Below are positions 15,035 through 23,509 of a stretch of DNA of 64,000 bases, in pieces; within the stretch, counting starts at the first letter, position 1; each line of letters starts with the position of its first letter. The stretch is from Clostridium brassicae (GTDB lineage Bacteria; Bacillota; Clostridia; Clostridiales; Clostridiaceae). The notes under the pieces were generated by a model that saw only the letters and a list, made by a program, of their open reading frames with translations, had not been told where the DNA came from and did not search any database. A program made the translations under genes and the position numbers. The DNA lies in the NCBI RefSeq assembly GCF_026738875.1, contig NZ_JAPQFJ010000003.1, forward strand, positions 186,001 through 250,000, in the 5' to 3' direction.

Positions 15035-15103
15035 ATGAAAGATACAAATAAATTTAACAAAAGAATAGACAACATGAGTAGTTATGAATTAGGATATATT
15101 TAA
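15035..15103 (+). CDS. Short peptide, possibly the broken start of a larger gene
   Basis: A 22-residue reading frame after AAGAGGATTT. After its stop, a second stretch without an ATG (about 15115-15195, reading YKEYKDYSINAIKNKLKERN) continues in another frame with similar composition. Together they look like one small gene interrupted by a frameshift or short insertion. Confidence 0.4.
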   Translation: MKDTNKFNKRIDNMSSYELGYI

Positions 15104-15238
15104 AAGAAAGGGGGCTGTATAAAGAATATAAAGATTATTCAATAAATGCTATAAAGAATAAGCTAAAAGAAAGAAATAAATACTTTGATTCGTAAAATTA
15201 GTATATGGTGAAGTTAAAACTTAAGGAGGAATAAAAAA

Positions 15239-15592
15239 ATGATTGATGCTAGAGCAAAAGCATACGATGAAAAAAAATACAAAGAACAAATGGAATTTGA
15301 ATCAAATTTACCAGTAATAAAAGTGGCTCGAATTACTTTTGGACTAAGTATAACGGATAAATATTTTTTAGATTGCTCTGTAGATAACGTTAGAGCAAAA
15401 TATGAATTATGTGGAATGGTAACAGAAAAAAATGTAAAAGAAGAGGTGGATTTATTAATAGATTTAGCAAGAAAAGAATTTAAGAAAGACCCATTTAAAT
15501 CGCATATACTTAATTATTTAATTAAAGGGAACTTAGATATTATATATAAAGAATTAAAAAGAATAAAAGATATGTTAATAGGAACAATTTAA
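15239..15592 (+). CDS. Hypothetical protein
   Basis: A 117-residue mixed alpha/beta protein after AAGGAGGAAT. No family is recognised. A core motif AATTAGTATA of the leader element described at 25190 lies 33 bp before its start. Confidence 0.55.
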   Translation: MIDARAKAYDEKKYKEQMEFESNLPVIKVARITFGLSITDKYFLDCSVDNVRAKYELCGMVTEKNVKEEVDLLIDLARKEFKKDPFKSHILNYLIKGNLDIIYKELKRIKDMLIGTI

Positions 15593-15685
15593 GTTTTTAG
15601 TACACAATTTAGAAGTTTTACGGAACTGCAACCTGTAGTTCCTGAATCTAATTTGTAAAATGTGAAATAAAAAGAGGGTTATATA

Positions 15686-16009
15686 TTGAAAATCGGATTA
15701 TTTTATGAAGATAAAAATACTGGTGAATTATTTATGTGTGACAATTTTACAAAGTCTACTTATGTATGGATAAATAAAAAAGGTGAGAGTATTACCGAAG
15801 ATAAATGGGATTCAGCTAAACATATGAATTTAGTAGCTTGTAAAGATAACCAAAAAATAAAAAATTTTTTAGATGATTTGACTTATAAAGTGATGGGACT
15901 ATGTGAAACTTGTAATAAAACATTTGTTTCTAATTTTAGAAAATATATAAATGAAATAGCCAATGGAGATGAATTATGTCCGATTTGTGGAAAAAGATTA
16001 TGGTATTAG
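15686..16009 (+). CDS. Zinc-ribbon protein
   Basis: A 107-residue protein from a TTG start. CETCNKTF and CPICGKRLW near the C-terminus form a zinc ribbon. The N-terminal half (EDKNTGELFMCDNFTKSTYV) is beta-rich. It has no known role. Confidence 0.6.
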   Translation: MKIGLFYEDKNTGELFMCDNFTKSTYVWINKKGESITEDKWDSAKHMNLVACKDNQKIKNFLDDLTYKVMGLCETCNKTFVSNFRKYINEIANGDELCPICGKRLWY

Positions 16010-16032
16010 TTGCTTCATAATACAAAAGTGTT

Positions 16033-16063
16033 GAGGATTAAGCAATATCAATGCTTAGTCCTC
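16033..16063 (+). terminator. Strong 12-bp hairpin after 15686 gene
   Basis: GAGGATTAAGCA (16033-16044) and TGCTTAGTCCTC (16052-16063) pair over 12 bp with one G-T. AGTGT/ACACT sequences about 15 bp outside could enclose a larger fold. There is no T-run, so this may be a leader or processing structure rather than a classic terminator. Confidence 0.5.
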
Positions 16064-16111
16064 TAATTTGTATATTGCGACACTAAAAAAATAAATTTGG
16101 AGGAAAATAAA

Positions 16112-16513
16112 ATGATGTTAGAACAGAAACTTAAAAAGTTAGAAAGACTACATAGTCTACTTCAAGAAGAAGAGAAATTATTATTAGAAGTTGATTTAAT
16201 GAATCAATTTCAAAATAATAAATTTACATCTCAACAATGTATAGTTAAGGATGAATTAGAGAAATTAAGAGCTAAGACCTCCGCACAAGGAAGCTGTGGT
16301 AATTTGATTAGTATCTTAGAAGCATTGGGATTAGAAGCTAGTAATAAGTATCACATCATTAATGGAGATTTTATAGAAATTCATAATAATAGAATCTTTT
16401 ATGTTCATTATCCTTACAATGTATACGGTGGAATGGGTTCTACACCTCTAACTAAGGATGAGATAACTGTAGAGGACGCTATTAGTGCACTTAAGAGTTA
16501 TCATAAAATTTAA
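16112..16513 (+). CDS. Hypothetical protein with N-terminal coiled coil
   Basis: A 133-residue protein; ATG at 16112 chosen for TTGGAGGAAA 8 nt upstream. Residues 1-55 are a coiled coil (KLKKLERLHSLLQEEEKLLL); the rest is a small beta/alpha region. It is not recognised. Confidence 0.55.
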   Translation: MMLEQKLKKLERLHSLLQEEEKLLLEVDLMNQFQNNKFTSQQCIVKDELEKLRAKTSAQGSCGNLISILEALGLEASNKYHIINGDFIEIHNNRIFYVHYPYNVYGGMGSTPLTKDEITVEDAISALKSYHKI

Positions 16514-16566
16514 AAATAATATTATTAAAAATATAAAATATAAAAAAATATTAGGAGGAGTTAAAA

Positions 16567-17067
16567 ATGGAAAGAAAATTAATATTTATGGATGGAGAAT
16601 TTACAAAATTAACTACAAAAGGGGTTAATTTTTTAAGTTTAGCTTTAATAACAGAAGAAGGAAAAGAATTATATTTGGAAATAGAACAAGATAAAAACGA
16701 TATAGATCCTTGGGTGCAAGAAAATGTTATACCATTACTAAATGGAAATGCTGTAACAAAAGAAGAAGCTAAAGAAGAAATAATTGAATTTGTAAAAGAA
16801 AACTATGGAGAAGATAAGCCAGTATTAGTAGCAGATGTAAACCAGTTTGACTGGAATGGTATTTGTGAATTATTTGGAGTTTGGGATATCCCTTTCTTCT
16901 ATATACCTATAGATTTCTCATCTATATTATTTACAAAAGGAATAGACATAGATGTGGATAGAATCGAATTAGCCAAAAATCTAGGTATTAGTATAGAAGG
17001 ATTTAAACAACATAATGCTTTAACAGACACTAAAATTTTAAAAGCTACATGGGATAAATTAAAATAG
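16567..17067 (+). CDS. DEDDh-type 3'-5' exonuclease-like protein
   Basis: A 166-residue protein. FMDGEFTK carries the first DxE motif, LVADVNQFDW a middle Asp, and HNALTDTKIL the His and final Asp of the DEDDh exonuclease fold. The length and motifs resemble the stand-alone RNase-T-like/Rv2179c-like group, which trims RNA 3' ends. The substrate here is unknown. A strong terminator follows. Confidence 0.72.
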   Translation: MERKLIFMDGEFTKLTTKGVNFLSLALITEEGKELYLEIEQDKNDIDPWVQENVIPLLNGNAVTKEEAKEEIIEFVKENYGEDKPVLVADVNQFDWNGICELFGVWDIPFFYIPIDFSSILFTKGIDIDVDRIELAKNLGISIEGFKQHNALTDTKILKATWDKLK

Positions 17068-17091
17068 TCACAATATAAAAGCAATGTAACG

Positions 17092-17121
17092 CAAGAGGTA
17101 AAAGTACCTCTTGTTTTTTTT
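17092..17121 (+). terminator. Intrinsic terminator
   Basis: CAAGAGGTA, loop AAAG, TACCTCTTG and T8. A 9-bp perfect stem. It separates the accessory block from the connector and tail genes. Confidence 0.93.
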
Positions 17122-17151
17122 ATGCTAAAATTTAATTAGGAGGTGGAATAC

Positions 17152-17754
17152 ATGACTTTAGTAACATTAGAAGAGTTAAAACAATGGTTAAATATAGATC
17201 AATCCGATACAAGTAAAGATATTATTCTTAATATTTACATTAACGGGGTTAGTGAAATGATTATAGGAATGATTGGAAGAAATATATTAGCAGAAGATCA
17301 TATAGAGAAATATGCAGGAACTAATAGTAACGCTTTGATTTTAAAGAACTATCCTATTAATTCAGTTACGTCTATTAAGTACATTATAGATAATGCAGTT
17401 TATCGTGAATTAGATTCTACAGAATATGATATTAACAGTAAGAGCGGTATTTTATACAAAGATTTAGTTTGGGGTAAGATAGGTGGCAGTTCTCTTATGT
17501 CACAGAGAATTAACTATCCAAGGCGACATATAAGAATTGAATACAATGCTGGATATGCAGAAGTACCTGCGGATTTAAAATTACTTGCTTTGCAACTTAT
17601 AAAAAGTCAATTAGGAATAGACAGTTCAGAAGGTGCAAGTCAAGGACTAAAATCTTACTCTATATCAGACGTAAAAATGGAATGGAAAGAAGATGTAAAG
17701 CTATCGCAAGAACAGATAGCTATCGTTAATAAATATAGGGCGGTGAATATATAA
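17152..17754 (+). CDS. Head-tail connector (gp6-like)
   Basis: A 200-residue protein; ATG at 17152 follows AGGAGGTG by 6 nt. LEELKQWLNIDQSDTSKDII is the start seen in HK97 gp6/SPP1 gp15-type adaptor proteins, with VPADLKLLALQLI and a Tyr/Ile-rich core. It forms the ring between portal and tail. Confidence 0.75.
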   Translation: MTLVTLEELKQWLNIDQSDTSKDIILNIYINGVSEMIIGMIGRNILAEDHIEKYAGTNSNALILKNYPINSVTSIKYIIDNAVYRELDSTEYDINSKSGILYKDLVWGKIGGSSLMSQRINYPRRHIRIEYNAGYAEVPADLKLLALQLIKSQLGIDSSEGASQGLKSYSISDVKMEWKEDVKLSQEQIAIVNKYRAVNI

Positions 17755-18269
17755 TGGCTTCAATTACACGAACTGTAAGAGTTGATAATATGCCACGGTT
17801 AAGGCGTACTATTGATGAAATAAAGAGAAGAAAAATAAAGATAGGTATATTTGGTAGTGAAGATTCAGAAATACTAATGATAGCTAGTGTAAACGAATTT
17901 GGAACTGATATAAGAGTTACTCCGAAAATGCGAGCGTATTTACATTCGCAGGGATTACATTTAAAATCAACTACAAGTGAAATACACATACCAGAGAGAA
18001 GCTTTATTCGTAAAACTTTTAATGAGAAGAAAAATAAAATAGATACTTTCATAAGACAAAATTTAAACGAAGTTATAACGTTTAGAATAAGTACACAAAC
18101 ATTTTTTGATAGGGTTGGAACTTACTTAGTAGGACTTACACAAGAAACACTTACAGAGGTTAATAGTCCAGCAAACCATCCATTTACATTACAAAAAAAA
18201 GCACCTAAATCAAACCCTTTAATAAATACTGGGCGACTTAGGCAATCAATAACTTATAAGGTAGAATAA
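17754..18269 (+). CDS. Virion morphogenesis / neck protein, Mu gpG-like
   Basis: A 171-residue protein. KIGIFGSEDSEILMIASVNE, ERSFIRKTF and NPLINTGRLRQSITYKV are the motifs of the phage virion morphogenesis (tail completion) family. It is coupled by TAATG to the connector gene. Confidence 0.78.
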   Translation: MASITRTVRVDNMPRLRRTIDEIKRRKIKIGIFGSEDSEILMIASVNEFGTDIRVTPKMRAYLHSQGLHLKSTTSEIHIPERSFIRKTFNEKKNKIDTFIRQNLNEVITFRISTQTFFDRVGTYLVGLTQETLTEVNSPANHPFTLQKKAPKSNPLINTGRLRQSITYKVE

Positions 18270-18352
18270 AAAATTAAATAAAAATAAAAAGTATAATTAT
18301 GAGATTTTAAAAGTTATAAAAATATTTTTTACAACAGAAAGAGGGTGCTAAA

Positions 18353-18697
18353 TTGGACTTAATACTTAATCGGTTTAAAAAAGATTTTGAATATAAAGAA
18401 ATAACAGAAGGCAGTTACAACAACAACGGAGATTATATACCTGGAATAGAAATAACTTTTTCTTTTAAAGGTGCTATGTTACCTATAAATGAGAAGGATA
18501 TGCAGTATTTACCAGACGGTTTTTATGGTATTTCAGATCAAAAACTTTATACGAGCGTGGCGTTAAGAGACAACACTAAAATAAAAGATATAGTAACAGA
18601 AGAAGAATATACGATATATGCTTTTAAGGGCTATAACATAATAAACCAAACATTCAAAAGATATTTCATGAAAAAGGTGGTGAAAGTAAATGGTTAA
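18353..18697 (+). CDS. Probable head-tail joining protein
   Basis: A 114-residue protein starting at TTG behind AAGAGGG. No signature is recognised. Its position between the gpG-like and neck genes, and its overlap with the latter, point to a head-tail joining role. Confidence 0.6.
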   Translation: MDLILNRFKKDFEYKEITEGSYNNNGDYIPGIEITFSFKGAMLPINEKDMQYLPDGFYGISDQKLYTSVALRDNTKIKDIVTEEEYTIYAFKGYNIINQTFKRYFMKKVVKVNG

Positions 18698-19226
18698 TGT
18701 AATAGATGTGTGGAATAAAATAAATACTTCTCTTAATGTAAATCTAAAGAAAATTAACCCTAATTACAAATTTATAAAAGCTAATCTTACACATAATTTG
18801 CCACCTTACCCCTATGCTACCACCAATATACTTGTAGCATATGCACAAGATAAAGACGACTTTAGAGCAACTACAAAAGATAAAGCGAATATAGATGGAA
18901 CTGTTACAACTACTAGATTAGAAGAACCTAAAATGACACTAAGTTTTACATTTTACTCTAATGATATGACAGAAATGTATGAGTTTATGCAGAATACTGT
19001 TAACGCACTACAAACAACAGTAAAGCAAGAATTAAGTGATAATGATATAATAATCTTAAGGTGTTCGGTATTTGTTGACAAAACTTCTATACTTGAAACG
19101 GAATATATTTATAAGTATGGATTTGATGTGCAAATAAGAGTTATGGATGAAGTAACAGTATCGAACGATAGTGTTGAAAGTGTTGAAATAGAAAGCACTA
19201 TAGAAAATGTAATTATAGATTTTTAA
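18690..19226 (+). CDS. Phage neck terminator protein (LIC_12616-like)
   Basis: A 178-residue protein. YPYATTNILVAYAQDKDDFR, EEPKMTLSFTFYSNDM and an acidic C-terminus match the neck protein placed before DUF3383-type sheath genes. It is expected to cap the tail at the neck. Confidence 0.7.
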   Translation: MVNVIDVWNKINTSLNVNLKKINPNYKFIKANLTHNLPPYPYATTNILVAYAQDKDDFRATTKDKANIDGTVTTTRLEEPKMTLSFTFYSNDMTEMYEFMQNTVNALQTTVKQELSDNDIIILRCSVFVDKTSILETEYIYKYGFDVQIRVMDEVTVSNDSVESVEIESTIENVIIDF

Positions 19227-19244
19227 AAGGGAGGTATTTAAAAA

Positions 19245-20276
19245 ATGGCTGATATAAATGTAATAATTAGTGACCAAACGCAAGTTACTAGCCAAGAAGG
19301 ATTTGGGAAATTACTTGTAGTTTGCACTACTACTGCACATAGCTATGAAGAATATGACATAAGTGAAGATTTAGCAAGTGTTCAAGCTGATTTTGCTACA
19401 GACACAGAAGTATATAAAATAGTTAATACTTTTGCAAGTCAAGAACCACGACCACAAAAAGTTGCTATTTTTGGAACAGATATAAGTGCTAGTCAAGACA
19501 AAGCAGCAGATTTAACAACTGCGCTAAATACGTTAATAACACAATACCCAAACTGGTATAGGATTATTTTAGACGATAAAACAGAAACTCTAATAACTGC
19601 GGTTGCAACATGGTCTGAAACAAATAACAAACAATTTTACACTCAATTTGATAACACAACTTTTACTACAGATTTTACATCTAAAAAAAGAACCGTATTA
19701 GGCTATAAAGAAAATGCTGATAGATTAGATGCGGCAATGGTTGGTTATGCAGCTACAAGAATTCCAGGTAGTTTTACATTTAAATTTAAAAATCTTAAAA
19801 ATATTACAGCAGATGCAATACTACCAGCCGATTTAGCTACAATTAGAAGCAAAAACATGAATGCATATCTTAATAAATTTGAAGTAATAGGACTAGGTAC
19901 TGCACAACTAGACAGTGGAGTAACAGCTTCTGGCGATTATATAGATCATATTGAGAGTATGGATTGGGTTAAATTCCAAATTGAAAGTGAAATAGCTAAA
20001 TTATTAATGGCTACTGAAAAAGTATCATATACTGATGCTGGTATACAACAAGTTGTTAGCGCTATCACAACAGCTTTACAATCCGCCTTTAATAATGGAA
20101 TCATAGGCACAAATGAAGATAATACGCCTGCATTTTCTATTACTTATAAAACAGTTAGGGAAATATCTTCTACAGACAGACAAAACAGAAAGCTTACTGG
20201 TATTAAGTTTAGTTATGTAGAAGCAGGAGCAATAGAAGAAGTAACAGTAAATGGTGCTGTAGTATTAGAACTGTAA
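19245..20276 (+). CDS. Tail sheath protein (DUF3383 family)
   Basis: A 343-residue protein starting MADINVIISDQTQVTSQEGFG, continuing with PKVAIFG-like (RPQKVAIFGTDI) and QYPNWYRIILDD motifs and ending with a strand IEEVTVNGAVVLEL. The family forms the contractile sheath of myoviruses. The following tube gene confirms this. Confidence 0.87.
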   Translation: MADINVIISDQTQVTSQEGFGKLLVVCTTTAHSYEEYDISEDLASVQADFATDTEVYKIVNTFASQEPRPQKVAIFGTDISASQDKAADLTTALNTLITQYPNWYRIILDDKTETLITAVATWSETNNKQFYTQFDNTTFTTDFTSKKRTVLGYKENADRLDAAMVGYAATRIPGSFTFKFKNLKNITADAILPADLATIRSKNMNAYLNKFEVIGLGTAQLDSGVTASGDYIDHIESMDWVKFQIESEIAKLLMATEKVSYTDAGIQQVVSAITTALQSAFNNGIIGTNEDNTPAFSITYKTVREISSTDRQNRKLTGIKFSYVEAGAIEEVTVNGAVVLEL

Positions 20277-20292
20277 GAAAGGAGTGGTATAG

Positions 20293-20709
20293 ATGGCAAG
20301 ACCTTATGATTTTAATTTAGTTAATTTGATTGTAAATTATAGTGGTGGACAGGAATATATAACTGGATTTTCTAATGGATCAGAAATAACGGTAGCTAGA
20401 AATAGCGATAAATATACTCCACACGTAGGTGCTAAAGGCGATACATCTTATGCAAAAACAAATGATAACAGTGGAACTATAGTATTTACCTTAAAACATG
20501 ATAGTCCCTCTAATAAATTATTATCTCTACTAGCTAAAAGCGACGATACATTTACCACACAATTAGTGGATGGTAATGATATTGGTAAGGCTAAGGCTGG
20601 CGGTGGAGAGTGTGTTATTATGAAGCCCGCAGATATGCCAAGGGGTGCAGAAATAGGCGAAAGAGAATGGACAATAGCAGTTCCAAATTTAGATATGGCA
20701 GACGAATAA
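20293..20709 (+). CDS. Tail tube protein (DUF3277-like)
   Basis: A 138-residue protein. MARPYDFNLVNLIVN, ITGFSNGSEITVARNSDKYT, GAKGDTSYAKTNDNSGTIVF and REWTIAVPNLDMADE match the small tube protein that follows DUF3383 sheaths. It forms the inner tail tube. Confidence 0.85.
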   Translation: MARPYDFNLVNLIVNYSGGQEYITGFSNGSEITVARNSDKYTPHVGAKGDTSYAKTNDNSGTIVFTLKHDSPSNKLLSLLAKSDDTFTTQLVDGNDIGKAKAGGGECVIMKPADMPRGAEIGEREWTIAVPNLDMADE

Positions 20710-20736
20710 ATATAATAAAATCGGAGGTATCGGAGT

Positions 20737-21096
20737 ATGATTAATGAACAATTTAAGTTAAGTTTTAAAGTAGAAGGGGAAGAAAAAGAGATAACTGTTG
20801 TAATGCAAGAAATAAGCCCTTTTCTTATAAGTGATATGACAAGCGAATGTTTAAATACTAAAGGTAATAATATCCTTCCTGGCGAATACATAAAGTTAGC
20901 AATAGAAAACGGATTAATAGTATCACCTAAAAACCTAATGGAAGAAATAGAAAAAGCTGATGAACCGATTGCGGTAATAGGTCAATTGTTTGGTGAGGTT
21001 AACTCATTTTCAGCAAGTCCCAGAAAATACAAATTACAAAAAATACAGGAGAAAAGCAAAGAACAATCTAAGGGCGTGGAGTCTAGTAATTCCTAA
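20737..21096 (+). CDS. Tail assembly chaperone, short form
   Basis: A 119-residue acidic protein after CGGAGGT. It lies between tube and tape measure, where phages encode a chaperone made in two forms by ribosomal frameshifting. The last 60 bp overlap a second frame that carries on to 21226. AAG GGC GTG at 21070-21078 contains GGGCGT, close to the GGGCGA at which phage Mu shifts by -2. Confidence 0.75.
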   Translation: MINEQFKLSFKVEGEEKEITVVMQEISPFLISDMTSECLNTKGNNILPGEYIKLAIENGLIVSPKNLMEEIEKADEPIAVIGQLFGEVNSFSASPRKYKLQKIQEKSKEQSKGVESSNS

Positions 21097-21226
21097 CCTT
21101 ACATATACAGAGATAAAAAACATGTCTGCTAATGAATATAAAACTATGATGGCAGCGGTTGACTTGATTGAAGAGGAAGAAGAAAGAACAAGAAAAGAAG
21201 CTGAAAAGAATGCAAGAACAAAGTAA
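21074..21226 (+). CDS. Tail assembly chaperone, frameshifted extension
   Basis: This frame is read only if ribosomes slip by -2 (or +1) near 21072-21077. It adds about 50 residues (VIPNLTYTEIKNMSANEYKT, then EEEEERTRKEAEKNARTK). It has no RBS of its own and ends at a terminator. The frame relation (two bases back) is visible in the sequence; slippage itself is inferred. Confidence 0.65.
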   Translation, partial: AWSLVIPNLTYTEIKNMSANEYKTMMAAVDLIEEEEERTRKEAEKNARTK

Positions 21227-21252
21227 GGTGGTAATTCCACCTTGTTTTTTTT
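21225..21252 (+). terminator. Intrinsic terminator
   Basis: AAGGTGG, loop TAATT, CCACCTT, G and T8. It stops transcription right after the chaperone, although the tape measure gene is still 4.3 kb downstream. Confidence 0.92.
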
Positions 21253-21314
21253 ATGTTTGGAAGTAACATAGTAATTATGTTATAATATAGAAAAAGGAAA
21301 TTTGGAGGGAAATT

Positions 21315-21860
21315 ATGGATAAAAAAACAGAGAGAACCCCATCTATTATAGGGGGAATAATATCTATTATATTAGTAATATCATTTATGAAAGGGTGTAT
21401 TTTTGGCAATAAAGAAACTACTACAGAGGTTACTAATAACAAACAAGAAACTGTTACTAAAGAATCAAAACAAGAAGAACAAAAAGAATTAACATTAGAA
21501 GAACATTTAAAGAAAGTAGATTCTAGTATTAAAGTAACTGGCAGTAAGGATAATGGCGGATATTATTTAGTTACAGTTAAATATACTGATGATTCACTTA
21601 AGCATATTGCAAATAAATGTTATCATATATTAAAATCTTTTAAAGAACATAAGGAATATAATAATGTTAATAAAATTGGCATAATGATAATGGCTGATTT
21701 TAATGACAAGTATGGTAACACTACAGAAGAAAAATCTTTTTCAGTGGACTTCCCAAAAGCTGAACTAGATAAAGTCAACTGGGATAATTTTTTATGGGAA
21801 AAGACTTTAGAATTGGGTCAAGAGGTTTGGATGCATAAAACAATTAAACAAGATATATAG
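21315..21860 (+). CDS. Membrane-anchored extracellular protein (probable moron)
   Basis: A 181-residue protein with an N-terminal hydrophobic segment (IIGGIISIILVISFMKGCIF), a Thr/Lys/Glu linker and a soluble domain (residues 60-181). Cys28 in FMKGC is only a weak lipobox. A promoter-like TATAAT at about 21280 and a terminator at 21865 frame the gene on its own, the layout of a moron expressed in the lysogen. Its function is unknown; surface change or superinfection exclusion is possible. Confidence 0.6.
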   Translation: MDKKTERTPSIIGGIISIILVISFMKGCIFGNKETTTEVTNNKQETVTKESKQEEQKELTLEEHLKKVDSSIKVTGSKDNGGYYLVTVKYTDDSLKHIANKCYHILKSFKEHKEYNNVNKIGIMIMADFNDKYGNTTEEKSFSVDFPKAELDKVNWDNFLWEKTLELGQEVWMHKTIKQDI

Positions 21861-21864
21861 AATT

Positions 21865-21889
21865 AGAAGGTGAAAGCCTTCTTTTTTTT
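21865..21889 (+). terminator. Intrinsic terminator (AGAAGG family)
   Basis: AGAAGG, loop TGAAAG, CCTTCT and T7, the same stem family as those at 8067, 23245 and 25439. Confidence 0.92.
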
Positions 21890-21934
21890 ATTTTCAATGA
21901 AAAAGTAAGAAAACAGCAGATAAGACAACCTATG

Positions 21935-21974
21935 TACGGTATAAGTATAATTATAATTAATACAGTACAATATT
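21935..21974 (+). promoter_or_regulatory. TACG element, weak promoter
   Basis: TACGGTATAAGTA at 21935, with CAATATT about 34 bp downstream as a poor -10. It lies between the moron gene and an excisionase-like HTH gene. Confidence 0.45.
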
Positions 21975-22089
21975 TGTAAGTTGATAACTAACAAACAAAC
22001 CATTATAATAAAATTAATAAAATTAATAAAATAATGATTGCAATGTAAAATATATAATGGTATAATAATACATGAAAGGAGAATTTAAT

Positions 22090-22269
22090 ATGGAGAAGAG
22101 ATTTTTAACAGCTAAAGAAGTTGCTGAAATGTTAGGCGTGGCTCAATCTACTGTATATAATTTAAAAAAGGAGGGGTTACCTTATTTTAAAATAGGAGGA
22201 TCAATAAAATTTGATAAAGAAGAGGTATTACAATGGATTGATAAATGTAAAGTGTCTGACAAAAAATAA
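22090..22269 (+). CDS. Excisionase-type helix-turn-helix protein
   Basis: A 59-residue protein, ATG at 22090 after AAAGGAG. FLTAKEVAEMLGVAQSTVYNL, GLPYFKIGGSIKFDKEEV and LQWID form a complete HTH_17 (excisionase/MerR-like) domain. It could act as a regulator of the local block or as a recombination directionality factor. Its place in the tail region is unusual for either. Confidence 0.82.
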   Translation: MEKRFLTAKEVAEMLGVAQSTVYNLKKEGLPYFKIGGSIKFDKEEVLQWIDKCKVSDKK

Positions 22270-22398
22270 AGATAGCACACTTCATTGTGAAATGCACTAT
22301 CCATATTATACTCTTTTAGAGTATGTTAAAGTAATACTCGACAATATTATTTTAGCATATTCTAACACTAAAAACAATACAAAAGGAGTGTATAGAGT

Positions 22399-23241
22399 AT
22401 GAGCAATAATTTAATGGTATTTGAAAACAATAACGTAGAGGTATTTGAATTGAATGGAAAAATTTTATTCAATCCTTACAATGTTGGTAAATGTTTAGAA
22501 TTAAGTGAATCAAGAGTTAGAGATTATTTAGCTTCAATGAATGAAAAACAATGTATAAAATTAACAAATTCTATTGTCGGTAATGCAGACATTAGAAAAT
22601 TGCATAATACTGGTGAAAAATTTTTAACTGAAAGCGGAGTTTATAAATTAATATTTAAATCAAATAAACCAAATGCAGAAAAATTCCAAGATTGGGTTAC
22701 TGATGAAGTGTTACCTACTTTAAGAAAAGAAGGAGCATATATAACTGAAAAAGCTAATCCAAATATGCTAAGAAAGAAAGCAAATGAAATTGAAAGTACA
22801 CAGACAATAAATGAAGCATTAAATATAGTGTTACCTATTTTACAAAAAGCAAAAGTAAGTCCAGAAAGTCTAGCATTAACTACAAAAGAATTCTATAAAA
22901 AAGCTGGTATTAACTTACCTATAGATATCAATGCAGAAGAACATTATTTAACTGTTACGGATTTAGCAGAATACTGTGGTATGTATACTAAGAACGATAA
23001 GCCAGCCACACAAGCGCTATCATGTATACTTAAAGAAATACCTATTGCAGATAGTGAGAAAAAAATTGTGTGGGAACAAAAAGGGAACTGGCAAGGCAGT
23101 ACAGTAAAATATAAAAAATCATTAATAGATAAGATTGCTGAATGGGTTGGCAAACATGGCTTTCCTACTAAAATTAAAACAGATAAAAGAACATATACGG
23201 TTAAATACGAACAAATGAATATTTACAAGAAGTTTGCTTAG
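22399..23241 (+). CDS. BRO-N domain antirepressor
   Basis: A 280-residue protein. Residues 1-110 match the BRO-N (Bro/prophage antirepressor) domain: VEVFELNGKILFNPYNVGKC, FLTESGVYKLIFKSNKPNAE and FQDWVTDEVLPTLRKEGAY. The C-terminal half (YLTVTDLAEYCGMYTK) holds a second DNA-binding-like domain. Such proteins counteract CI-type repressors at induction. It sits alone behind a leader with an ATACTC/GAGTAT hairpin and ends at a terminator. Confidence 0.85.
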   Translation: MSNNLMVFENNNVEVFELNGKILFNPYNVGKCLELSESRVRDYLASMNEKQCIKLTNSIVGNADIRKLHNTGEKFLTESGVYKLIFKSNKPNAEKFQDWVTDEVLPTLRKEGAYITEKANPNMLRKKANEIESTQTINEALNIVLPILQKAKVSPESLALTTKEFYKKAGINLPIDINAEEHYLTVTDLAEYCGMYTKNDKPATQALSCILKEIPIADSEKKIVWEQKGNWQGSTVKYKKSLIDKIAEWVGKHGFPTKIKTDKRTYTVKYEQMNIYKKFA

Positions 23242-23244
23242 TTT

Positions 23245-23272
23245 AGAGAAGGTCAATCCTTCTCTTTTTTTT
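23245..23272 (+). terminator. Intrinsic terminator (AGAGAAGG family)
   Basis: AGAGAAGG, loop TCAAT, CCTTCTCT and T7, right after the antirepressor stop. An 8-bp perfect stem. Confidence 0.93.
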
Positions 23273-23419
23273 GTTTATTTAAAGCAGTATATGAATAAAA
23301 TTAATTTAAACGCATTTTAAGCAACTTTATTTTAAAAGGTGCAATATATCATAAAGTTTATTTAAATGCCTTAAAAACGATTTTAAAGCATGTGTTATTT
23401 ATGTTTTCTTAATATTATA

Positions 23420-23488
23420 AACTTATACCGAAATAATTCTATAAATTTGTACGGTATTACTTGACAAAATTATTATAAGTATTATAAT
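23420..23488 (+). promoter_or_regulatory. Consensus promoter with TACG element pair
   Basis: TACGGTATTACTT (23450-23462) leads into TTGACA (23461-23466); TATAAT is at 23483-23488, 33 bp from TACG. AACTTATACCGAA (23420-23432) is a looser inverted copy. It drives 23510-25413. The 150 bp upstream hold the TTTAA-type repeats also seen near 870-950. Confidence 0.78.
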
Positions 23489-23509
23489 TAATTGTAAGGA
23501 GGTGATATT

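Noticed and set aside
22211-22402. 63-residue + strand frame overlapping the HTH_17 gene end
   Set aside because: It has no RBS, crosses a leader hairpin and shows no protein-like sequence; the region is better read as the leader of the BRO-N gene.
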